From Shewanella xiamenensis (lineage in GTDB: Bacteria; Pseudomonadota; Gammaproteobacteria; Enterobacterales; Shewanellaceae): 47,292 nucleotides of DNA. The notes under the pieces are model-generated. The model saw nothing but the letters and a program-made list of their open reading frames with translations. It did no database searches and was not told the origin of the DNA. Position 1 is the stretch's first letter. Every line of letters begins with the position of its first letter. A program made the position numbers and the translations under genes. Below, one piece after another: positions 8,601 through 17,366 of this stretch. Location of the stretch: the NCBI RefSeq assembly GCF_014647135.1, contig NZ_BMOP01000029.1, forward strand, positions 1-47,292, given 5' to 3'.

Positions 8601-11600
8601 TTACTTATTAACAATCCATTTTTGACGTGATGCGGCCATCAAGCCAAGCATCAGGATGGCAAGCCAACCCAAGCTACCGCCATCGCTCTCTTTAGTCTCT
8701 TCAACAGGTGGTGTTGGAGGCGTAGTTGGTGGCGTAGGTTCTACACCATCAGAGTTCACGACTAAGTTAAAGCTCGTTTGCACCATGTCATTTTGATAAA
8801 CCTTATCAAAGGCTTTCACTGTGACAGTGGTTGTACCGTGCCAATCTTTTTCGGGAGTGATGGTGACTTGGTTACCATTAACAACTGAGGTGATATGCGC
8901 GCCTGTGACTTGGATACCATTAGCGGTATTTTCTTTGTCTTGCACTAGCACCTCAAAACTGATGCTGGTGTTTTCAGCAACAGACATATTGCCGAGTGCA
9001 CCTATCGCAAGGTTTGAAGGTACTTTGAGGCTTCCGCTAGAGGTCACACTACTGCTGCCAGTGTAATCACTTTTAGCAATAATCTGCAGATCTTGACCTA
9101 CCGCTTTGGCGCCAACACGAGCCGAGAATGATAGTTCGATTGCTGTCGCTTCAGGCCCTGTGTAGTTAGCACAGACCACTAAGCCTTCTGCAATTTTCTT
9201 ATCCAGATCGTTAAAGGCAAAGCCATCACCGATATAACCATACGCAGGGCCAAAGGTGCCACGTGGTCCATAGTAACCATGTAAACCAATTGAGCCTAAA
9301 TGCGCTTTGTTACCGGTTAATTTGTCATAGGCAAAAATAAACTCATGTTCACCAGGGGCAAAATTAAGCTGAGTTGAGGCTAATAGCTCAAAACTGTAAC
9401 GGGCATCGTAATCAGGATCATGATTAATACCAAAGGCAAAATCCTGACGCATATTGTCCCATTCAACAATCAGATAACGTCGGTCATTGGTAACAGCAAG
9501 CGATACGCCGTCCATGCTTTCGGTATCCAAATTATATTCAGGGATGGTAACACCATCTCCACGCCATAACGGAGCAATCACAGTATCGGGGAAATATTGC
9601 TCTTCCATTGGATAGTGAGCAGCCCAAAACAGTGGTAGTTGATCGAGCTGAATAAATCCACCAGGAGAAATGCTTAAGGTATCTTTGTGTGAATACTCTT
9701 CTGGATTGTTATACAGCGGGATACGATCAATACCAAATGCGCTTAATGGCACAGTTACCGTATCATTCACCCGACCAGCAATTGCCGCTTCAGACGCGAT
9801 TCCAGCCTCGGTAAATAAATCCAAATAATAAGGATTTGAACCGATTGGAATTCGGCAGCTCTCATCGGTATCGCTCGTGGTGAAGAGATATTGACGTTTT
9901 TGCGCATTGCTCGCCTGTTGCATCGCTTTCAGGGTGATTTGCTGTGCAGCAACAGTCAGGCCGGCTTTAAGATCTTGGTTATTGCTGTTCGCTTTTAGCG
10001 TGTTAGGCAATAATTGCAAACCTTCGGGCAGTGTTAAGGCAATATTCACATCGCGCTCTAATCCGAGTAGGTTTGGTGCCATCAGCATCTTAACCTCAAC
10101 AACATCGCCTTCTTTGGCTTGTTGTTGGCTGGTCGTGATACTGACATCATTGCCCTCATGCACTAAATGCACGGCCATTTTGCCAATGTTGCCAACGTTT
10201 TGCGCACCATTACCGACTTCAACCAAGCCGTATAAGCGATCACCCGCTTTACTGCCTGTGACAGACCAGTTCATTTGTAATTGGTAAGGATCGATACCAT
10301 TGGTACTTGCTGGCCCTGTTACATTCAGTTGCTTAGTATCAGTGTCGGAGATAATCGCCAGACTCGCTTTAATGCTGTCTTTGGTATCAATCTCGTCTCC
10401 CCATGGGCGCTTAAAGTTACCTAACATCACCCAGTAACGGCCTGGCGTTGGGTCATTGATCGCGCAATAGTCGGTAACATCGGTATAGGAGTAACAAATC
10501 GCCTCGTCATACCATTCCACTTTGCCGTTGCTATTCAAGTCCATACCAATATCTAAAGACGTTGATGCGGCATTATCTGCAGAGACTTCTTCCCATACGA
10601 TGCGGCGAGTGCCTTCTGGTACGTCAAAGAAATGCACCGAAACACCCGGATTATTTTCCAATGTTTCAGGCTTTGTAAAGTCAACATAGGCGGCATTAAG
10701 TTTGTGCTCTGTGACTGTACCTGCGGTTAAGCCACTCACTTTGACATTCAGCGCGCTGATTTCTTTGGTCATCAACTCTGGTGTCAACATAGTGCCAGTA
10801 TCGCGGTGGATTTTTCCTGCGACAATTTCAGGCAAGCTAGAGCCAGTAAAACGTGCCATTACGGGCAAGTATTGATCTGGCAAACTGGCGTCCGTCGGTT
10901 TCAGGTCAATTTTACCAAACACTTCGTTTGAGGAAGAGTTAGCGTTGACAGAGGTTACATCGAGGATTTTCGCCGTTACCATAATACTTTGCTGCTCACC
11001 CGCTTTTAACTTAATCGTTTGCGGATAAACACTTAGCTCAAGGAAAGGCGCGCCTTCTGTGGTAATTTCGGTCGCACTCACGTTCCACTCACCGTCTGCC
11101 GTGGCAGTAAAGGTACGCATCCAAGTGCAGCTACTTTTACATTCCGCATTGACTAAATAAGGTACGTTTAACGCGGTCACATCGCCACCTTCCATGGGGT
11201 TGGCTGCGCGATAATTGTCACCGTTTTCATCCATCACCAGACCCGCTTTTACCGCTCTGGCTACGTTAATCACTCCGCTACCCATATCGTAGAAAGCTGC
11301 ATCCACTAATTTTGGCGGATTATCGTAGGTTGGAGCTTTACCTAACACGGCGGTGGTCATCAGTGCCGACTGGATCATCGCAGGCGTCCATTGTGGGTGC
11401 GCTTGGGTTAATAACGCTAAAGCGCCTGCCACATGTGGACCTGCCATGGAAGTACCACTAATCGCTTCATAATCACTCGGTGAGGGATACAAGCTAAAAG
11501 GCATTTCGTCAGAATAAGCAGCAAACACGTCCACCCCTGGGGCAGACACGTTAGGCACCATTACATTGGGGTTAGTGCTACTTGGACCACGGGAGGAGAA

Positions 11601-13499
11601 GTCAGCTAACACATCGGCTTCACGCTCAGTGGTGATAATCTTACCCGCAGTGATGGTGACTTTAGGCTCTGTGGTGTTGGCAATCCATTCAACAAGCTGA
11701 TTGCCTGATGCCGCGTCGATGTGCATTCCAGGGATAGGGAAAGGGTTTAAATTTAGGCTATTCGCGCCAGTACCATCGTCCCAAGATACGGCGTTATATA
11801 AAATAATCCCACCTGCACCGCCCGCAGCAACGTTGACGCCTTTCTGTACGCGAGCATTTTCACCGCGCTTACACAACACGATATCATCGCTATTGAATGT
11901 GCCAGCTGGGAAAGGAGCCAAGCACAGTGGATCACTATAGGTTGCGGCATCAACTAAACGGCCAGTGATATCTCCCGTTACGGCATAACCTGCCATTTTA
12001 TTAGGTGCGTTTTCACCTGCAAAAGTGAGCGAGCCTTCAACAGGTTCAATTTGGCGACCATGGGTACTGGCGGCAACGGATGTTAACCAAGGTGAGACAT
12101 GGTCGATATAGCCAGGGCCATAGCGTCCCCAGTTACCCGCCGAAGCGGCAACAGAGATCCCCGATTCACGCGCAGCTAAAAACGCCATTTCAACGGCATC
12201 GTACCAAGGCAGACTTTCAAGTCCACCGATAGAGAAGTTAATTACATCGACGCCGTCGATAATGGCATCTTCAATAGCAGCGACTAATGCATCGCCAGGA
12301 CAACCACCGTAGTTTTCGCCATACGAACCACCACCGGGATAACACACTTGGTAGGCAATAATGTTGGCTCTTGGGGCAACGCCTGAAATTTCGGGGAAGA
12401 CTAAAGAGGTATCAAAACCATCTGATTTTTCATCAGTTCCACTCAGTTTAAAGGGCACATTGTAGAGCACGTTACCCGCAACGGTACTGGCAGTATGTGA
12501 ACCATGGCCGTTGTAATCTTCACCATTGGGTGGGCGTTTATAATCCACTTCCCACGGTGGCAGATCGGGTTGGAAAATCGGATCTTTATAGGTATCGGTA
12601 ATCATATCGTAGGAACGAACACCGATAAGCTTACTGTTACACATCAAAGGATATTCTTGGCAGTCACCCAGATAATTGCCTTCGCCTAATGGGTTGACGT
12701 GCTTATAACCGTCTGCCGAAACTGCGGCAAAAGACGGGTGATCTGAGTTAATCCCAGTGTCGATAATACCGGCAATAATGCCCTCACCACGCATCGCTAC
12801 GCCGTCGGGAGTGCTCGTGCCCTGCCAAATCATATCAGCGCCAATATGCTTAGGGCCGACATCGGTGAATAATTGATATTCCTTCGCCCGAGTCACCGCT
12901 TTAACATTGGGCAGCTTAGCCACTTCAGCGGCTTGCTCCTGAGTTAACACCATGGTCATACCGTTTAGTGCCACATTAAAGCGACGCTTTATTTCAGCAT
13001 CTGGCGCAACACGCTTGATTTGGCTAGCGGTTTCATTCTGAGAGCGCGTTAAAAAAGCTTGGTAGTTTTTAACGGTTTTGCTCTTTAAATCGATTGTCCC
13101 AAAACGCTCATTAGAACGTATTGCGGGCTGATTGCTACGAGGCGACGTGGCGGCAAACTCAGGTCTATCACCCTGATAAAGTGAAACAGGAGCATCCATT
13201 AATTGAATAATATAGGTATGCGTTCCATCAATGCCCTTTTCCCATGCAAATGGCGCCTTATGGCTACTCCCATTTACAGCGCGATGGACGTTCATACCAA
13301 TTTGACCCGGTCTATTAGCGCGATTCAAAGCCGGATGGGTTGGTTTATTTTTATTGGCTAATATTTGTTCGGGTGCCAGCTTGATACCAATAAGTTTTTG
13401 CTCGGCTTGGTTCCTATCTAAAGGATTGGCAACTAACGTCCCTATTCCGGTCGCATATAGCGCCGCAAAGGTCATTATGCTGATCTTCTTCAATTTCAT
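8601..13499 (-). CDS. Very large secreted subtilisin-like serine protease with GlyGly-CTERM tail
   Basis: The 1632-residue S8 protease has a signal peptide (residues 1-25), an I9-type propeptide (about 100-205), and a catalytic domain with Asp247 (IIDTGINSDHP), His332 (NGHGSHTAS) and Ser684 (SGTSMAGPHVAGA). The 350-residue gap between His and Ser is explained by a PA domain around residues 510-575. Downstream are fibronectin-like and cadherin-like beta domains. The C-terminus has a Pro/Thr-rich linker, then Gly1607-Gly1608-Ser-Leu-Gly, a hydrophobic helix and a basic end: the GlyGly-CTERM signal recognised by rhombosortase and passed through type II secretion. It is expected to be an extracellular or surface-anchored protease. 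The divergent LysR gene upstream may control it. The rhombosortase gene is not in this window. Confidence 0.93.
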   Translation of the reverse strand: MKLKKISIMTFAALYATGIGTLVANPLDRNQAEQKLIGIKLAPEQILANKNKPTHPALNRANRPGQIGMNVHRAVNGSSHKAPFAWEKGIDGTHTYIIQLMDAPVSLYQGDRPEFAATSPRSNQPAIRSNERFGTIDLKSKTVKNYQAFLTRSQNETASQIKRVAPDAEIKRRFNVALNGMTMVLTQEQAAEVAKLPNVKAVTRAKEYQLFTDVGPKHIGADMIWQGTSTPDGVAMRGEGIIAGIIDTGINSDHPSFAAVSADGYKHVNPLGEGNYLGDCQEYPLMCNSKLIGVRSYDMITDTYKDPIFQPDLPPWEVDYKRPPNGEDYNGHGSHTASTVAGNVLYNVPFKLSGTDEKSDGFDTSLVFPEISGVAPRANIIAYQVCYPGGGSYGENYGGCPGDALVAAIEDAIIDGVDVINFSIGGLESLPWYDAVEMAFLAARESGISVAASAGNWGRYGPGYIDHVSPWLTSVAASTHGRQIEPVEGSLTFAGENAPNKMAGYAVTGDITGRLVDAATYSDPLCLAPFPAGTFNSDDIVLCKRGENARVQKGVNVAAGGAGGIILYNAVSWDDGTGANSLNLNPFPIPGMHIDAASGNQLVEWIANTTEPKVTITAGKIITTEREADVLADFSSRGPSSTNPNVMVPNVSAPGVDVFAAYSDEMPFSLYPSPSDYEAISGTSMAGPHVAGALALLTQAHPQWTPAMIQSALMTTAVLGKAPTYDNPPKLVDAAFYDMGSGVINVARAVKAGLVMDENGDNYRAANPMEGGDVTALNVPYLVNAECKSSCTWMRTFTATADGEWNVSATEITTEGAPFLELSVYPQTIKLKAGEQQSIMVTAKILDVTSVNANSSSNEVFGKIDLKPTDASLPDQYLPVMARFTGSSLPEIVAGKIHRDTGTMLTPELMTKEISALNVKVSGLTAGTVTEHKLNAAYVDFTKPETLENNPGVSVHFFDVPEGTRRIVWEEVSADNAASTSLDIGMDLNSNGKVEWYDEAICYSYTDVTDYCAINDPTPGRYWVMLGNFKRPWGDEIDTKDSIKASLAIISDTDTKQLNVTGPASTNGIDPYQLQMNWSVTGSKAGDRLYGLVEVGNGAQNVGNIGKMAVHLVHEGNDVSITTSQQQAKEGDVVEVKMLMAPNLLGLERDVNIALTLPEGLQLLPNTLKANSNNQDLKAGLTVAAQQITLKAMQQASNAQKRQYLFTTSDTDESCRIPIGSNPYYLDLFTEAGIASEAAIAGRVNDTVTVPLSAFGIDRIPLYNNPEEYSHKDTLSISPGGFIQLDQLPLFWAAHYPMEEQYFPDTVIAPLWRGDGVTIPEYNLDTESMDGVSLAVTNDRRYLIVEWDNMRQDFAFGINHDPDYDARYSFELLASTQLNFAPGEHEFIFAYDKLTGNKAHLGSIGLHGYYGPRGTFGPAYGYIGDGFAFNDLDKKIAEGLVVCANYTGPEATAIELSFSARVGAKAVGQDLQIIAKSDYTGSSSVTSSGSLKVPSNLAIGALGNMSVAENTSISFEVLVQDKENTANGIQVTGAHITSVVNGNQVTITPEKDWHGTTTVTVKAFDKVYQNDMVQTSFNLVVNSDGVEPTPPTTPPTPPVEETKESDGGSLGWLAILMLGLMAASRQKWIVNK

Positions 13500-13730
13500 T
13501 ACTCATTCCTTGTTAGATTTATGTTGCAAATTTGTTATTTGCAGAATGAATAGTTACCGTCAGCAATACTTTAAAGCCAATGCATTTTACGTATCAGTTG
13601 ATGACAAAAAACTATACGAGAACAGAGCCAAATAATTAAAAAATCAAAACAAACACTTACTCATAATTGTTAATTATTCATATGAAGATAAAGATACAAA
13701 TTGTCACCAACGTCTGCTTGTCGATACTGA

Positions 13731-13762
13731 GTTACAAGGGTATGTTGCACATATGTTGTAAT
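13731..13762. promoter_or_regulatory. Candidate LysR-type operator between subtilase and regulator
   Basis: Within the 280-bp divergent intergenic region, TTACAA (13732-13737) and TTGTAA (13756-13761) form an inverted repeat with an 18-bp spacer. The sequence between them contains an ACATATGT palindrome. The position just upstream of the LysR gene fits an autoregulatory site. This is pattern-based only. Confidence 0.3.
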
Positions 13763-13779
13763 TACTTGACAAATGACTT

Positions 13780-14670
13780 GTGATTGAGTTTAAGCATCTT
13801 AAAAATTTCCAGATTTTAGCCAAAGAACGTAATTTTCAAAAAGCTGCCCAAAAATTAAATCTTGCTCAACCTTCATTAAGCCGAAGCATTCAACGACTCG
13901 AACATATACTGGGTACAGAACTGTTGCTGAGGGGGAATCAATCAACTTCTTTAACCCCTGCTGGGGAGCTCGTTCTCAGCCATAGTCAGCATATTTTGCA
14001 AAACGTCGAAGCCCTTCGAAAAGAATTACACTATATGCAGGGTAAGAGCAGTGGTTATTTATCTATAGGTGCAAGCCCTGTACCGGCAAATACCATTCTA
14101 GGGCCGATTCTCGGACGTTTTTTTGAGCAATACCCAGACATTCATATCGATCTCGAAGTTGGTACCTGGCAACAACAACTGGAAAAATTGCTACGCGGAG
14201 AGCTCACACTATTAATTACTGATGTTGAAGGTGAGATTATTGGCCACGAAAGCTCGATACAATCCTTTAATTTACCTTCTTTTGAAGCGGTTTTTTGTAC
14301 CAGAGCTGGACATCCGTTGACGTATTTAGATCGTTTAACCCTAGAAGATATTCGTAAATATCCACTCGCCATACCCAAAAACTTACCTTATGGCGTCAGT
14401 GAACAATTTGGCGATCTGTTTAATAAATATCGCAATGACTTTTCGGGATTATTACATTACGATTCTTTCCCACCGATAAAAGGCGCCCTATTACACTCTC
14501 AAATTGTCGCATTAACACCACAAATCACCTTATTTGATGATGATATTAAACATGCGGTACGAGTAATAACCCCCATCGATATGCCTAAACTAAACGTATT
14601 TTTTAGTGTGGTAATGCTTAAAAACCAAATCAGTGCTCCCGCAAAACGCCTTTTAAGTTTGCTACTTTAA
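13780..14670 (+). CDS. LysR-family transcriptional regulator
   Basis: The 296-residue protein starts at GTG 13780 and has an N-terminal winged helix-turn-helix (about residues 3-62: FQKAAQKLNLAQPSLSRSIQ, then RLEHILGTELLLR). A periplasmic-binding-like effector domain follows from about residue 90. The beginning MIEFKHLKNF matches the usual LysR start, supporting the GTG. It is transcribed away from the subtilase gene, the classic arrangement for a LysR regulator and its target, so subtilase control is plausible but unproven. The effector cannot be told from the sequence. Confidence 0.9.
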   Translation: MIEFKHLKNFQILAKERNFQKAAQKLNLAQPSLSRSIQRLEHILGTELLLRGNQSTSLTPAGELVLSHSQHILQNVEALRKELHYMQGKSSGYLSIGASPVPANTILGPILGRFFEQYPDIHIDLEVGTWQQQLEKLLRGELTLLITDVEGEIIGHESSIQSFNLPSFEAVFCTRAGHPLTYLDRLTLEDIRKYPLAIPKNLPYGVSEQFGDLFNKYRNDFSGLLHYDSFPPIKGALLHSQIVALTPQITLFDDDIKHAVRVITPIDMPKLNVFFSVVMLKNQISAPAKRLLSLLL

Positions 14671-14948
14671 GTGATGTTTGGATTTACTACGGAAGATACA
14701 GCGCCACTGACATTAAAATGAGTATAAAAATGAGCATTAAAAACAAGATAACACTCGATTAAGCTATAGATAATTTTTAGCCATACATTCCGTCAAATAT
14801 GGTTTATTAACCTTGGCATTTATTACGAATGCAGAATTAGTTACGCTCAGTTAAATGATCAGACAACGAAGAATAGATATCCTTACCGGACAAGATTGGG
14901 ACAGAAGCGCGTTAGTTTTTTACACTAATAAGTTGGTTATTTCCATGG
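14671..14948. other. Non-coding stretch between LysR gene and integron cassettes
   Basis: About 280 bp of AT-rich DNA with no credible reading frame, no strong hairpin terminator and no RNA gene that I recognise. It ends at the 14949-15008 attC-like site. Confidence 0.5.
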
Positions 14949-15008
14949 GGTAACGCTGGCCATAAGCCGCGCGACCGTAGGGAGCGTAATTAATGGCCTT
15001 GTTAGGGT
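14949..15008 (-). repeat. Short attC-like recombination site (about 60 bp)
   Basis: Read on the minus strand the site starts CCTAACAAGGCCATTAA and ends TTATGGCCAGCGTTAC, so the arms pair as AAC..GGCCAT.AA with unpaired bases, the layout of an integron attC hairpin with extrahelical bases. The centre (CGCTCCCTACGGTCGCG) resembles the middle of known short attC sites. It begins three bases after the stop of the DUF4440 gene, where a cassette attC is expected. Integrase recognition is inferred, not shown. Confidence 0.75.
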
Positions 15009-15010
15009 TA

Positions 15011-15382
15011 CTACTCAAATGCTTTACATAAGGTGCCCTGATGGAAGATCATTTGCCACCTCCCATTTATCAGAGACCATATTGAACATCGTAATGAGTA
15101 AATAGCGGTTGTCTCACCACCTTTGACCATGACAGCTTTATAAAGTAACTGGGCACAATTTGGCGCTAAATGTCTCAATTCATATTCAGATGCACTGATC
15201 TTAGGAGGCGATTCTGATGGCAAGCGCTCCAGAGCTTCTTTTTTTCCAAAACGAACTCCAGAACCACCAATTTCAGTGAACTCATCCGCAATTAGTTCAT
15301 CCAATTCGCAGTATGAAGCTCTGGTCTCAGCCTTAAATAAATGCTCTTCTAATTCGATGAGCTTTGCCTTTAAGTTTTCCAC
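15011..15382 (-). CDS. DUF4440 (SnoaL/NTF2-like) protein in an integron cassette
   Basis: The 123-residue protein opens with an LIELEEHLFKAETRAS helix and contains LIADEFTEIGGSG and a closing GRWQMIFHQGT, the signature of the DUF4440 branch of the NTF2-like fold, whose members are small cone-shaped ligand-binding or enzymatic proteins. I start it at GTG 15382: GGAG lies five bases upstream, and the longer frame to 15454 would run through the attC site. It sits between a VCR-like attC (5') and a short attC (3'), the exact geometry of a cassette. It has no promoter of its own in view. The biochemical role is unknown. Confidence 0.8.
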   Translation of the reverse strand: MENLKAKLIELEEHLFKAETRASYCELDELIADEFTEIGGSGVRFGKKEALERLPSESPPKISASEYELRHLAPNCAQLLYKAVMVKGGETTAIYSLRCSIWSLINGRWQMIFHQGTLCKAFE

Positions 15383-15392
15383 AAAATCTCCA

Positions 15393-15519
15393 AGTAAAGC
15401 CCGCCTAAGGGACTGGCAACGCACTACCACTAAACTCAAACGCAACAACTGCAACCACCGCGACTCAATGGGACTGGAAACGCCGCGCGTTGACAGTCCC
15501 TCTTGAGGCGTTTGTTATG
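15393..15519 (-). repeat. VCR-like attC site (about 125 bp)
   Basis: On the minus strand this element begins AACAAACGCCTCAAGAGGG and ends CCAGTCCCTTAGGCGGGC, closely resembling from memory the Vibrio cholerae repeat attC family, in length (about 125 bp) as well as sequence. The arms pair (CGCCT..AGGGACTG) with extrahelical bases. The final crossover core, usually GTT, reads TTT (CTTTAC), so this end may be impaired for recombination. It follows the stop codon of the zinc-finger cassette gene, as an attC should. Confidence 0.85.
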
Positions 15520-15526
15520 TGTTTAG

Positions 15527-15772
15527 CTAACGCCGTTTACCAAGGGATGGCAAGCCACCAGAAACCTCATTAGGATGGCTATCATAACCAACCACATAAC
15601 GATTCTTTTTGTTCTTTTTCTTAAATGATCTGAAACGGAAAATCTCTGCTTCTGAAGGTTTACGCTTATGAGCTTCCGAATAGTGTAATTTCAAAGTCGC
15701 CAAGCTACCTTTCAGCGTTGAGCCACATGCTGGGCAATCAGCAATACTACTCAATGACCTATTTTTACGCAT
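15527..15772 (-). CDS. Small C2H2-like zinc-finger protein in an integron cassette
   Basis: This 81-residue basic protein carries CPAC, then 13 residues later H-x4-H (KLHYSEAH), a C2H2-type metal site, followed by a strongly basic Lys/Arg stretch. That composition suggests nucleic-acid binding. The stop TAG lies within CGTTAGC, next to the VCR-like attC, so it is the gene of the neighbouring cassette. The ribosome site AGGTG precedes the ATG. I do not recognise a characterised family. Confidence 0.7.
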   Translation of the reverse strand: MRKNRSLSSIADCPACGSTLKGSLATLKLHYSEAHKRKPSEAEIFRFRSFKKKNKKNRYVVGYDSHPNEVSGGLPSLGKRR

Positions 15773-16111
15773 ACTGCACCTATCTCTATACCAAACATCT
15801 ATCTTACTTAATTAGTTGATATATCAAAATAAGTCGGCCACTCATTTTAAATCAAAAACATAATGGAATAAATCTCGGAATAAATCTAGCCACCCAATAT
15901 AAATCAACAACATAATGTACTTTACGTTTGTCTACAACTTGTAAGATCTAAAAATTGCCTAAATGAGAGAGCAAAAGTCACAGGGGCAGTATCTGAGGCA
16001 ATAAATTGAGTTAATTCTTTCAAAAATAGAGTGTTTTAGACGAGGTAAGTTATCCCATCGTGTTTTTGGGATGCAAGGTAAGCATTGCTTTCGAAGTAAT
16101 ATAAGCAGTTA
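15773..16111. other. Non-coding stretch with imperfect direct repeats
   Basis: No gene is visible. It holds two 29-bp direct repeats (15837-15865 and 15889-15917, 25 of 29 bases identical), an 11-bp repeat GGAATAAATCT in two copies between them, and a 6-bp inverted repeat ATCCCA/TGGGAT (16052-16072) just downstream of the transposase pseudogene. The region separates the cassettes from the transposase relic. Confidence 0.6.
15837..15917. repeat. Pair of imperfect 29-bp direct repeats
   Basis: Both copies begin GCCAC and end ACATAATG, differ at four positions and start 52 bp apart. Two copies of GGAATAAATCT lie between them. The cause is unknown; a small duplication upstream of the cassette gene is the simplest reading. 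Confidence 0.75.
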
Positions 16112-17102
16112 TCAGTTACTGTGAAAATGCTGACAACTTGCAGCAAAGTGCCGTCGTCGCTTTTCGAGATGTTCGCAGTAATCGCTCAGTTCTTGCAATG
16201 TGCCTACTGGACCATGAAATAGTTTACCAAACTCGGTGGTCAGCTTGAGCCAATTGTCATGGGGGATATTTAATCTGTTCAGTATCTTGGTACTACTTTC
16301 ACTGATGTATCCACGTTTATCATTGCGAATAATTCGGCCTGTATCATCCACCAATTGAAGGTAATCGGTTAAGGAAAACGCAATGCCATTGGGTTGGTTG
16401 TCGCACTCATTACCAATAAAAGGCAGGAGATTGCTCGGCTGCTCACCTTTTAATGCAGCCCGAATACGTAGTTGAATACTGGTATGGTCGGATTGTTCAG
16501 GTGTATCAGCGAGTTGCGCTCTAATGGGACTTTCTTTTAACAAAGAGTAATCAACGTAAGTCATACAGGCTAATACCGCAGCTTCATCGAGTAGGGCTTG
16601 AGTCTCCATAAAATAAATAGATAAACCGACCTTCCCAGAACCTGCCAGTGCAGTTATCTTCTTGATTTGCTTGCCTTGCAATCGGTTCATTCAAACAGCG
16701 CATAAACCATGAAATATCACACAAACGACTGCGATAAAGGGCAATTGAATGCTTTAATCTGTTGACCTCATAGGCTTCAACTAACTCACCTTTTACGAAT
16801 TTTTGCGTTAATTCATCGCCCTTAAACAACTTATGCCACTGCTCAAGGACTTCGCGGTCAGTCCAGCAATTGACAGTCTCGATATCCACCCGCAACACCA
16901 GATGCAGATGATTCGACATCACCGCAAATGCTGCGATATCGATGGCAAAAACCGCTTCAAGTTCAAATAATAATGACTCCACCCAAGCGCGGCGATGGTC
17001 ATAGTTTTTACCCGAGTAACTATCATCGCCACATAAAAAAGCCCGCCGAACAACGCGGCTACAGCAATGGTAATAGGGACTGATGTTAAGGTGAGAGTTC
17101 AA
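16112..17102 (-). pseudogene. REP-associated (Y1_Tnp / IS200-like) transposase, frameshifted
   Basis: Two overlapping frames encode one protein. The 5' part (17102 to 16584) has the N-terminal HUH nuclease motif VMSNHLHLVLRV and GRFWEGRF; the 3' part (from about 16610 to 16112) continues with TQALLDEAAVLACMTYVD and PIRAQLADTPE. Family members usually run EGRFKSQALLDEAA without a break, so about 16 extra bases after EGRF shift the frame. A second insertion of about 15 bases follows YVD (YSLLKES in place of LN). The start codon is a TTG with no good ribosome site. The gene is probably dead. It belongs to the single-copy transposase family linked to REP palindromes rather than to a classical IS; no flanking IS ends are seen. 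Confidence 0.78.
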
Positions 17103-17285
17103 GACTTATCTGAGTTCTACGAGGGCGCGGCATACAAACCTCCTTGTTTAATGCTTAACCAAAGCATAGTCGGAGATTAACTACCGCTCGATTAAGGTTG
17201 GGTGTCCGATTGCCTCGATTAGACGATTCAGCTTCACTGCTTTTAACTCTCCATCACCTTTTAAACATCATTTATAGGCGAAAGC

Positions 17286-17320
17286 TCAATAGCTACGACA
17301 GCTTTTGTCGCTGCTATTGA
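17286..17320. promoter_or_regulatory. 35-nt interrupted palindrome upstream of the WYL gene
   Basis: TCAATAGC (17286-17293) pairs with GCTATTGA (17313-17320), and inside it CGACA pairs with TGTCG around a 5-nt loop, with one 2x2 internal mismatch. It ends 46 bases before the WYL start codon. It could be the operator of the WYL regulator, a leftover REP-like palindrome of the adjacent transposase, or an RNA hairpin in the leader. Confidence 0.5.
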
Positions 17321-17366
17321 TTAATATACGGATATTCGAGCCTAAGCCTATAACTTATCAATTTAC

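Noticed and set aside
13354..13635. 93-codon plus-strand frame over the subtilase start
   Set aside because: It is mostly antisense to the subtilase leader, with low-complexity composition and no recognisable domain.
13766..13771. TTGACA hexamer before the LysR gene as a -35 box
   Set aside because: It is only 8 bases before the GTG start, too close to act as a -35 for that start.
15383..15454. Longer start of the DUF4440 frame
   Set aside because: The extra codons come from the attC site itself, and the GTG with GGAG upstream fits the family start.
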